From Lysobacterales bacterium (lineage in GTDB: Bacteria; Pseudomonadota; Gammaproteobacteria; Xanthomonadales; SZUA-36), in the NCBI GenBank assembly GCA_030637665.1, contig DAOWGA010000062.1:1-9376 (forward strand): DNA of 9,376 nucleotides, given 5' to 3'. The notes under the pieces are model-generated. The model saw nothing but the letters and a program-made list of their open reading frames with translations, made no database searches and was not told where the DNA came from. Made by a program: the position numbers and the translations under genes. Below are positions 1 to 6,001 of the stretch, in pieces (position 1 is the stretch's first letter; every line of letters starts with the position of its first letter).

Positions 1-29
1 CTCCTACATCGATTTCCTGGGTGCTTTGC

Positions 30-58
30 TTGATTGAAGTGAAAATGGTCACGATATT
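30..58 (+). promoter_or_regulatory. Possible sigma70-type promoter for the WS/DGAT gene
   Basis: A TTGATT hexamer (30-35) and a GATATT hexamer (53-58) are separated by 17 bases, each matching four of six consensus positions. They lie about 60 bases upstream of the acyltransferase start. The match is weak and was found by eye. No other gene occupies bases 1-118. A 10-base palindrome (CTGTTAACAG, 92-101) lies between this site and the start codon and could be an operator, but one short palindrome may be chance. Confidence 0.25.
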
Positions 59-118
59 TGAATTCATGCCGACCCGATATGTTGGTAAGAACTGTTAACA
101 GGCCATAAGGAAATAAAC

Positions 119-1570
119 GTGCTGAAACAACTTTCAGGTCTGGATTCAATGTTTCTTTACCTGGAGAAGGCGCGAACCCCACTTGAGGTCAGTTCCCTCC
201 AGATCTATGACCCCTCCACAGCCCCCGGAGGCAAGCCTGGTTTCAAGGAGATCCTGGCCACCTTCGAAAGCCGGATGGACCGGTCCAGGATTTTCAGGCG
301 TAAATTGCTGGAAGTGCCCCTTTCCCTTGATCACCCCTACTGGGTGGAAGACAAAGACTTCGATCTGGAGTGCCACGTTCACCGTATTTCGCTGCCGAAA
401 CCCGGCGACTGGCGTCAGTTGATGATCCAGATCTCACGCCTTCAGTCCCAGCACATGGACAAGAACAGACCCCTGTGGGAAGCCTATATGATCGAGGGCC
501 TGGATAATGTCGAGGGTCTGAACAAGGGCTGTTTCGGCATTTTCATGAAGGTGCATCATGCTACGGTCGACGGTGTCAGCGCGATGGAAGTCTTGCATGC
601 GATGCATGACATGGGTCCTGAAAACGTAAGCTCCTTCAATGATGAGCAGGGCAGCCGTGAAAACTTTTTAAGTTTGCCGGTAACCTGGGGGCTGCTGGCC
701 AGAAGCCCCGTGAGCTATTTCAAGAAATCCACCAAACTGGTGACGGGACTTGCCTGCGCCGCACCCGGCTTGATCCGGGCCGGTCTGGCCAGGCGTAACA
801 AGCCCGGCGACGAGGTGCCGAAAACAGTTTTCAACGTGGGTCGTGCATCGGCCAACCGGGTCATCGACGGTCGCTTCTTTGATCTCGCGGAAATGAAGGA
901 AATATCCCGTTCCATTGAGAACACCACGATCAACGATGTGGTATTGACGGTTGTCAGTGGCGCCCTGCGGAAATACCTCAAGTCCAAGGGACATCTGCCG
1001 AACAAGTCACTGATAGCGGCTTGCCCGATCAATATTCGCCGAAAAGATGGAACGCACGACGGCCATGACAACATGATCAGTATCATGAATGCGTCGCTGC
1101 ACTCTGATATCGCCGATCCCGTAGAGCGGATACGTGCCATCCACGAGGCCACGCGGGAAGCCAAGGCGATGACGGAGACCATGGGTGTGGGTACGATGAC
1201 GGAAATTCCGATGAATCTTCCGGCGCCCATTGCAAAGAACCTGCTGCCTGTTGCGATGGAATTGCTCGCGCGTACCAACTTCACGCCCTTCAACACAATC
1301 ATCACCAATGTCGCGGGTACCCAACAGCCACTCTACCTGGCTGGGGCGAAATTGATCCGCCTGATGGGAATCGGCCCGGTCGTGGATATGGCTGGCCTGT
1401 TCCACGCAGTTTTTTCTTATGATGGAACGATTTCCATCGCTTTTACCGCCTGTCGTGAAATGTTACCGGATCCGGCTTTTTACGTTGAATGTATCGAGGA
1501 GTCGTATAGCGACCTCAGGCACGCGGTCTTCCATGTGGGTAAATCCGAGGCCGCAAGAATGCGGGCTTAA
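119..1570 (+). CDS. WS/DGAT-family wax ester synthase / diacylglycerol O-acyltransferase
   Basis: This 483-residue protein belongs to the bacterial WS/DGAT family, which transfers an acyl group from acyl-CoA to a long-chain alcohol (wax ester) or to diacylglycerol (triacylglycerol), usually at the membrane or lipid-inclusion surface. The catalytic HHxxxDG motif is intact as HHATVDG at residues 146-152. A conserved PLW lies at 118-120, a family-typical NDVVL segment at 272-276, and the conserved late TNVAG segment near 396-400. Length is normal for the family (about 450-490). The N-terminus (LSGLDSMFLYLE) matches the usual family start, supporting the GTG at 119, preceded by AAGGAA about 8 bases upstream. 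It converges on the glycerol kinase-lipase gene with a 25-base gap, and the pair suggests storage-lipid synthesis and turnover. Whether wax ester or triacylglycerol is the main product cannot be read from sequence. Confidence 0.93.
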   Translation: MLKQLSGLDSMFLYLEKARTPLEVSSLQIYDPSTAPGGKPGFKEILATFESRMDRSRIFRRKLLEVPLSLDHPYWVEDKDFDLECHVHRISLPKPGDWRQLMIQISRLQSQHMDKNRPLWEAYMIEGLDNVEGLNKGCFGIFMKVHHATVDGVSAMEVLHAMHDMGPENVSSFNDEQGSRENFLSLPVTWGLLARSPVSYFKKSTKLVTGLACAAPGLIRAGLARRNKPGDEVPKTVFNVGRASANRVIDGRFFDLAEMKEISRSIENTTINDVVLTVVSGALRKYLKSKGHLPNKSLIAACPINIRRKDGTHDGHDNMISIMNASLHSDIADPVERIRAIHEATREAKAMTETMGVGTMTEIPMNLPAPIAKNLLPVAMELLARTNFTPFNTIITNVAGTQQPLYLAGAKLIRLMGIGPVVDMAGLFHAVFSYDGTISIAFTACREMLPDPAFYVECIEESYSDLRHAVFHVGKSEAARMRA

Positions 1571-1588
1571 CCACAGGCTGCTAGCCCG
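1562..1588. terminator. Weak possible bidirectional hairpin between convergent genes
   Basis: CGGGCT (1562-1567) pairs with AGCCCG (1583-1588) around a 15-base loop, overlapping the acyltransferase stop codon. No clear T-run follows on either strand. Its position between two convergent genes is the main argument for a terminator role. A six-base stem with a long loop may be chance. Confidence 0.2.
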
Positions 1589-1595
1589 GCCTGGA

Positions 1596-4055
1596 TCAGG
1601 CGTCGATAATATTTCTTTCAAGCCAGGCGACGATCCGTGTGCGGACCCGGTCTTTTTCAGGCTCATTGAGCATTTCGTGATAAAAACCATCCCACACGAC
1701 CAGTTCCACGAGTTCATTCGGCGCCGCATCTGCCCAACGGCCAGGCGCCGCCGGGTCAACCAGCATGTCATCACCTGATTGCATCAGGAGTACGGGAATG
1801 CGCAGAGACGCCGCCTTCTGCTGCGCGCCTGCCATGGCCTTCATCATCGTGGCATACCAGCGTGCGGAGACCTTCTCGGATACCAGGGGGTCACTGAGAT
1901 AGGCCTGGACCACGTTCGGGTCACGGGAGATCGCGTTGCTATCGAGACCGCTCTTGAACAAGGTATGTGGCGCCAGGCGGGACAGAATTTTGACCACCAG
2001 TTTGAGGGCCAGAGGTGGCTGGAAATCCGGGTGAGCGCCCAGTGCCGGTGAGGAAATCACCGCGCCGTCCAGTGAATCCGGGTGCTCAATGGCATAAGTC
2101 AGCGCGATCAGGCCACCCATCGAGTGTCCAAGTATGGTCCGTGGCAAACCCGGATGCCGCTCTGTTGCCAGCTCCAGCAATGCACTGACATCCCGTGAAT
2201 AGTCATCGAATCTGTCGACGTGGACACGGCCGGGCCGGTGGCCATCCGGGCTGAGTCCGTGACTGCGCAAATCACAGGCGTATACGGCCCATCCGGTTCC
2301 GGCCAGGTATTTCGCGGTAGCCGCATATCGGCCACCGTGCTCAGCCAGGCCATGCACCAGCACGATGAGACCAACAGGCGATGCGGGAATCCAGCTCTGT
2401 GTGAACAGCTCGAGACCATCGGATGTCTTGACCATGTCGGTGTGGTGAACGGATTCACGGGCTACGGCGATCGAACCGTTTGCGGTTTCGCTTTCGCCGG
2501 TATTGGTGGCTCCATGCCGGGTTTCTTCATGCCGGGGATGGGTTTCAATGTCATGGGGCTGGCTGCGGACCCGTTCCACGGCGCGCAACCATCCCTGGTA
2601 CAGGCTGTCACGGCTTTGCCCATCCATCGCGGGATCAAAACGGCGATCATGGCTGCGCGCTCCTGCCAGTTCTTCGGGGCTGCTCCACAACCCAACAGCG
2701 AGCCCGGCCAGGAAAGCGCTGCCTGCGGCCGTGGTCTCGACCAGTTTCGGGCGATCAACTGGAACACCCAGAATATCCGCCTGGAACTGCATCAGGAAGT
2801 CATTGCGAGCTGCGCCGCCATCGACCCGTAACTCGGTGAGTTCGACTCCCGAGTCCCTGTTCATGGCCTCAACGATGTCGCGTGACTGGTAAGCGATAGC
2901 TTCCAGTGCCGCTCTGGCCAGGTGAGGCCGGCCTGCGCCACGGGTCAGGCCGACGATGGCGCCGCGTGCATCCATGTCCCAGTAAGGCGCGCCCAGGCCG
3001 GCAAAGGCGGGTACCAGGTACACGCCTTCGTTGCTCTCAATCTGGCGTGCCAGCGTATCTGTCTGCGCAGCATCGCTGATGATGCCCAGTTCGTCCCGCA
3101 ACCACTGGACAGCAGCGCCGGCAATAAAAATCGATCCTTCCAGCGCATAAGCGGGCTGGCCATGGGCGTCGCAGCATATGGTGGTCAACAAGCCGTTACT
3201 GCTCACCGGGTGTTCCTTGCCCATGTTCATCAACAGAAAACAACCGGTGCCATACGTGTTCTTGGCCTGTCCCGGATACCAGCAAGCCTGGCCGTAGAGC
3301 GCCGCCTGTTGGTCGCCTGCCATGCCGGCGATCGGTACACCCGCGGGCATGCCTTCCAGCGCTACCGTCATGCCAAATACACTCGCGCTGCTCTGCACTC
3401 CGGGCAACATGGCCGCGGGAATATCAAGCAGGCGGCAGAGCTCCGGGTCCCAGCACAGATCGTGGATATTGTAGAGCAGGGTGCGTGAAGCGTTGGTGGG
3501 TTCAGTTAAGTGGACGGCGCCCGCACTGGCCGAGCCGCCGGTCAATTTCCACAACAGCCAGCTGTCGATCGTACCGAAGGCCAGTTCGCCAGCTTCGGCA
3601 CGGCGCTGAAGCTCCGGGTCCCGGTCGAGAATCCAGCGAATCTTGGTTCCTGAAAAATAGGCGTCCATGACCAGGCCGGTCCGTTCCCGGAACAAGGCCT
3701 CATGGCCCTCCTCTCGCAGACGTTCGCAAATGGGCGCGCTTTGACGGCTCTGCCACACGATGGCACGATGCACCGGCTTGCCTGTCTCCCGATCCCAGAC
3801 CACGGCGGTTTCACGCTGGTTGGTGATCCCGATGGCGGCCAACTCACCCTGTTCCAGGCCGGCATCGCTTAACGCTTCGGCCATGACCCGGCGGCTGACC
3901 TGCCAGATTTCCTGCGGATCGTGTTCCACCCAGCCGGGCTCGGGATAATGCTGTGTGAATTCAGAGTATGACCGCCCGAGGACATCCCCCCGGTGGGAAA
4001 AAACCAATGCGGTGGAACCGGTGGTTCCCTGGTCGATGGAAAGTACTGCTTTCAT
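1596..4055 (-). CDS. Fused glycerol kinase - monoacylglycerol lipase
   Basis: One open frame of 819 codons from the ATG at 4055 encodes two full enzymes. Residues 1-496 are an FGGY glycerol kinase: DQGTTGS at 8-14, substrate-contacting R81/E82 in TNQRET, Y133 in YFSGTK, catalytic-base D248 in AGDQQAALYGQ, then the second FGGY signature and the LRVDGGA segment. Residues 497-540 are a polar, probably flexible linker. Residues 541-819 are a monoacylglycerol lipase (alpha/beta hydrolase): oxyanion-region HGLAEHGGRY, nucleophile S645 in GHSMGG, acid D763, and H793 in FYHEMLNE. E. coli GlpK is 502 residues and bacterial lipases of this type about 270-300, so neither half is truncated. Expected combined reaction: monoacylglycerol to fatty acid plus glycerol, then ATP-dependent formation of glycerol-3-phosphate. 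The loop holding GKGGTR in E. coli GlpK (fructose-1,6-bisphosphate site) reads LEGMPAG here, so that inhibition is probably absent. Upstream starts at 4094 (ATG) or 4100 (TTG) are possible. Confidence 0.93.
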   Translation of the reverse strand: MKAVLSIDQGTTGSTALVFSHRGDVLGRSYSEFTQHYPEPGWVEHDPQEIWQVSRRVMAEALSDAGLEQGELAAIGITNQRETAVVWDRETGKPVHRAIVWQSRQSAPICERLREEGHEALFRERTGLVMDAYFSGTKIRWILDRDPELQRRAEAGELAFGTIDSWLLWKLTGGSASAGAVHLTEPTNASRTLLYNIHDLCWDPELCRLLDIPAAMLPGVQSSASVFGMTVALEGMPAGVPIAGMAGDQQAALYGQACWYPGQAKNTYGTGCFLLMNMGKEHPVSSNGLLTTICCDAHGQPAYALEGSIFIAGAAVQWLRDELGIISDAAQTDTLARQIESNEGVYLVPAFAGLGAPYWDMDARGAIVGLTRGAGRPHLARAALEAIAYQSRDIVEAMNRDSGVELTELRVDGGAARNDFLMQFQADILGVPVDRPKLVETTAAGSAFLAGLAVGLWSSPEELAGARSHDRRFDPAMDGQSRDSLYQGWLRAVERVRSQPHDIETHPRHEETRHGATNTGESETANGSIAVARESVHHTDMVKTSDGLELFTQSWIPASPVGLIVLVHGLAEHGGRYAATAKYLAGTGWAVYACDLRSHGLSPDGHRPGRVHVDRFDDYSRDVSALLELATERHPGLPRTILGHSMGGLIALTYAIEHPDSLDGAVISSPALGAHPDFQPPLALKLVVKILSRLAPHTLFKSGLDSNAISRDPNVVQAYLSDPLVSEKVSARWYATMMKAMAGAQQKAASLRIPVLLMQSGDDMLVDPAAPGRWADAAPNELVELVVWDGFYHEMLNEPEKDRVRTRIVAWLERNIIDA
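2436..2567 (-). other. Inter-domain linker of the kinase-lipase fusion
   Basis: These 44 codons (residues 497-540 from the ATG at 4055) join the kinase tail (GWLRAVERV) to the lipase start (MVKTSDGLELF). The segment is rich in His, Glu, Thr, Ser, Asn and Arg, nearly lacks hydrophobic stretches, and has no membrane segment, so it is likely flexible. An ATG at 2435 marks where a stand-alone lipase would begin, but the 25 bases before it (coding strand) contain no purine-rich ribosome site and there is no stop in the linker. This favours translation as one polypeptide. Confidence 0.8.
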
Positions 4056-4068
4056 TCGTTTGAGTATA
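4056..4068 (-). promoter_or_regulatory. Possible -10 element directly before the kinase-lipase ATG
   Basis: On the minus strand TATACT (4068-4063) matches five of six positions of the -10 consensus and ends seven bases before the ATG at 4055. Transcription would then begin at or next to the A of that ATG, giving a leaderless message. This fits the absence of a Shine-Dalgarno sequence at this ATG. No good -35 was found at 16-18 bases (best is GGAACA), so the call is weak. Confidence 0.25.
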
Positions 4069-4100
4069 CCCGCCGGAAAGCGAGATGTTCCCATATTCAA

Positions 4101-4240
4101 CCGTCACCCTCGCGCCTTGCTTCGGCCGGGCACGAACCATCTGGATTTAAGCATTAAGCGGTACCTTGACCGGCATCATTGCGAAGCAGACCGCCATGTA
4201 GCCAGAATTCTCCATTGAAACAAAAAAACGGAGAATACAA
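4101..4240. promoter_or_regulatory. Divergent intergenic region between kinase-lipase gene and asnA
   Basis: This spacer separates two divergently transcribed genes and should contain regulatory signals for both. For asnA, TTGCGA (4179-4184) and CAGAAT (4203-4208) with an 18-base spacer are a weak promoter candidate. On the minus strand GAGGG lies six bases before a TTG at 4100 and twelve before an ATG at 4094, a possible ribosome site for an N-terminally extended kinase-lipase. A short AT-rich repeat (TTAAGCATTAAGC, 4148-4160) lies between. No RNA gene or riboswitch was recognised. Confidence 0.4.
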
Positions 4241-5368
4241 ATGAAAGACAAAAAAGCAGACCTTGCGGGCCCGGGAATCAGCACTTACGAGGAAGTCGCA
4301 AAGATCCTGCCACAGGATTATGAACCGTTGCTTACGCCCAGGGAAACCATGCAGGCCTTGTTCGGGGTCAAGAGCTACATCGAAGAAAACCTGTGCAGGG
4401 AATTGAATCTGATGATGGTGCAAGTTCCGTTGATCGTGGATCGCAACAGCGGGGTCAACGACATGCTGGATCGCGATGGTTCGCGCACGCCGGTGGAATT
4501 TCCCTGTGGGCTCGGGCTGGATCGCCCGATCGACGCGCAGGTCGTGCAGGCAGCCACCAAGTGGAAACGGATGGCGCTGAAATCGTTTGGCTGCGATATC
4601 GGTGAAGGCATTTGTACCGACATGAAAGCGATCCGCAAAGACTATTTTCTGGATCACGATCACAGTGCTTACGTGGATCAGTGGGACTGGGAGAAAACCA
4701 TTTCCGCGGGTCAACGCAATATGGACTTCCTCACCGACTCGATCCGGAGGATCTGGAAGGTGATCAGAGGCGCCGAACTCTATGCACAGGACATGTTCCC
4801 GCAACTCAAGAATTCGAAATACCCGAGTCTGCCCGATGAGTTGACCTTCATTCATGCCGAGGAAATTCTTGAAATGTATCCGGATCTTGCGCGCAAAGAA
4901 CGCGAAACCAGGCTCATTCAGGAATACCCGGCTGTGTTTATTTACGGCATTGGCTGGACCCTGGAAGATGGCTATCCCCACGAATTGCGGGCAGCCGACT
5001 ACGATGACTGGGTGACTGAAACCAGGTCCCGGGACGGGCGCCCGATGCACGGCCTGAACGGCGACATCCTGGTTTGGAACCACGTTACGAGGCGCCGCCA
5101 TGAGCTGACTTCGATGGGTATCAGGGTGACCCCCGAAACGCTGCTGCAACAACTGGAAATGAGCGGTCAGATGGACCTGATCGATCAGCCCTATCACCAG
5201 GCCATCATGAACAGTGAGATTCCCCTCAGCATCGGTGGCGGCATTGGGCAGTCTCGCGTGTTCATGTTGCTGCTGCAAAAGGCCCACCTGGGTGAGGTCA
5301 GTGTCACCGTGTGGCCGCAGGAGCTGAAAAATATCTGTGCGGAGCGGAATATCCATGTGCTTCAATAG
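4241..5368 (+). CDS. asnA: Aspartate-ammonia ligase (asparagine synthetase A)
   Basis: This 375-residue protein matches AsnA, a class II aminoacyl-tRNA-synthetase-fold enzyme that makes asparagine from aspartate, ammonia and ATP with AMP and pyrophosphate as by-products. Diagnostic segments are in the family order: TKWKR (106-110), TDMKAIRKD (126-134), VDQWDWE (145-151), DYDDW (253-257), LNGDILVWN (272-280), SMGIRV (291-296) and GGGIGQSR (332-339). It is longer than E. coli AsnA (330), with about 30 extra N-terminal residues. From memory, the segments around 57-88 and 315-360 look closer to the Firmicutes/Bacteroidetes form than to the enteric one. Several usually constant spots differ, such as GIGW and HELRAADYDDW where GIGG and HD-RAPDYDDW are common. 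The ATG is supported by CGGAGA about 7 bases upstream. A different carboxylate substrate is possible but unsupported. Confidence 0.88.
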   Translation: MKDKKADLAGPGISTYEEVAKILPQDYEPLLTPRETMQALFGVKSYIEENLCRELNLMMVQVPLIVDRNSGVNDMLDRDGSRTPVEFPCGLGLDRPIDAQVVQAATKWKRMALKSFGCDIGEGICTDMKAIRKDYFLDHDHSAYVDQWDWEKTISAGQRNMDFLTDSIRRIWKVIRGAELYAQDMFPQLKNSKYPSLPDELTFIHAEEILEMYPDLARKERETRLIQEYPAVFIYGIGWTLEDGYPHELRAADYDDWVTETRSRDGRPMHGLNGDILVWNHVTRRRHELTSMGIRVTPETLLQQLEMSGQMDLIDQPYHQAIMNSEIPLSIGGGIGQSRVFMLLLQKAHLGEVSVTVWPQELKNICAERNIHVLQ

Positions 5369-5400
5369 GAGTTCGATTTTGTAAAAACCATGACCTAAGA

Positions 5401-5437
5401 AGTCTGTGCGGTAGAAAGTATTTCTACCGCGCAGGCT
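5401..5437. repeat. Long near-perfect hairpin downstream of asnA
   Basis: Bases 5401-5417 pair with 5421-5437 over 17 positions (15 Watson-Crick, two G-T), with a three-base GTA loop. The inner ten pairs are perfect. No T-run follows, so it is not a textbook intrinsic terminator, although it lies 32 bases after the asnA stop. The hexamer CCTAAG occurs just outside on the left (5394-5399) and overlaps just after the right arm (5438-5443), like a direct repeat flanking a small element. It could act as a terminator, an RNA-stabilising structure, or a member of a dispersed palindromic repeat family. Confidence 0.65.
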
Positions 5438-5460
5438 CCTAAGGAGAGCGAAAAGCATCC

Positions 5461-5493
5461 GTTCAGGATTTTGGTTGTAAACTTGTCCTGAAC
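5461..5493 (+). promoter_or_regulatory. Hairpin abutting the VOC gene start codon
   Basis: GTTCAGGA (5461-5468) pairs perfectly with TCCTGAAC (5486-5493), whose last base touches the ATG at 5494. Within the 17-base loop, GGTT (5473-5476) can pair with AACT (5480-5483) by one G-T and three normal pairs. No Shine-Dalgarno sequence lies within 15 bases of the ATG. The nearest strong one, AAGGAG at 5441-5446, is 47 bases away. Folding of the leader would bring that AAGGAG nearer to the start, so a structured leader controlling translation is plausible. Confidence 0.45.
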
Positions 5494-5898
5494 ATGATCA
5501 AGCAAATACACCACATCAACTTCATCGTCCGCGATCTGGATGCGGCCATTGAGCGATACCGTGCCTTATTCGGTGCTCCGATCAGTGCTCCGGAAACCTT
5601 GCCCCAACGGGGTGTGAAACTGGCCCGCTTCAGGCTCTCCGGGATCTGGCTGGTATTGGTTCAGCCCCTGGATCCGTCAGGGCAACCCGCACAGTATCTG
5701 GAAAAGCACGGTGAAGGTTTTTTCCTGATGTCCTGCCAGGTTGATAACGTGCGCAAAGCCGCACAGCAGGCTTCAGCCCAGGGGATCAATGTGTTGGACA
5801 GTGAGCCGCGTCAGGGGCTTGATGACTGGCAAGTGATGGATTTGGATCCGGATGATTTGTTCGGTGCAACTATCCAACTCGTGGAGTCCCATGAATAA
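5494..5898 (+). CDS. VOC/glyoxalase-fold protein, methylmalonyl-CoA epimerase-like, atypical metal site
   Basis: This 134-residue protein has the two-module vicinal-oxygen-chelate fold pattern: HHINFIVRDLDAAIERYRALFG at the start and VDNVRKAAQQASAQGINVLD in the second half. The segments LPQRGVKLARFRL, YLEKHGEG and DSEPRQG resemble methylmalonyl-CoA epimerase. That enzyme uses four metal ligands (His, Gln, His, Glu in the Propionibacterium enzyme). Here H7 and Q57 are present, but the usual G-x-H-H segment reads G-F-F-L (75-78) and the final Glu is replaced by Gln (Q128). Classical epimerase activity is therefore doubtful. The ATG at 5494 is the only plausible start, since an in-frame stop lies at 5440 and no ATG, GTG or TTG intervenes. 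Position just before HMG-CoA lyase suggests an acyl-CoA-related role. The exact function is unknown. Confidence 0.85.
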   Translation: MIKQIHHINFIVRDLDAAIERYRALFGAPISAPETLPQRGVKLARFRLSGIWLVLVQPLDPSGQPAQYLEKHGEGFFLMSCQVDNVRKAAQQASAQGINVLDSEPRQGLDDWQVMDLDPDDLFGATIQLVESHE

Positions 5899-5934
5899 TC
5901 CCCCGCGATCCAATTTATCTCTTCGATGAAGTCC

Positions 5935-5960
5935 TTGGTGGTATTCTCGGATACGACCAA
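5935..5960. promoter_or_regulatory. Inverted repeat, possible operator upstream of HMG-CoA lyase gene
   Basis: TTGGTGGTAT (5935-5944) and ATACGACCAA (5951-5960) form an inverted repeat with nine of ten positions complementary around a six-base centre. It lies in the 103-base gap between the VOC and HMG-CoA lyase genes, about 40 bases before the start. The size suits a dimeric repressor operator. As RNA it would make a hairpin without a following U-run. The cognate regulator is not in the window. Confidence 0.4.
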
Positions 5961-6001
5961 ACCAGGATTGCGGCTTTAATGGAAGGAGGAACGGCAGGCT
6001 G

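Noticed and set aside
715..1308. 197-codon minus-strand frame inside the WS/DGAT gene
   Set aside because: Antisense to a well-supported gene, no family features, typical shadow frame.
2433..2435. Separate lipase gene starting at the internal ATG
   Set aside because: No ribosome site precedes it and the upstream kinase frame has no stop, so a separate gene is less likely than a fusion.
2220..2831. 203-codon plus-strand frame opposite the fusion linker
   Set aside because: Considered because it spans the kinase-lipase junction, but its translation shows no domain and it is explained by the opposite strand's coding.
4166..4200. TTGACC as a -35 for asnA
   Set aside because: No acceptable -10 hexamer lies 16-18 bases downstream.
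4154..5458. 434-codon open frame on the minus strand covering all of asnA
   Set aside because: It lies fully antisense to a gene with clear AsnA motifs, its translation is rich in His, Gln, Arg and Phe with no recognisable domain, and it looks like a shadow of the asnA codon pattern.
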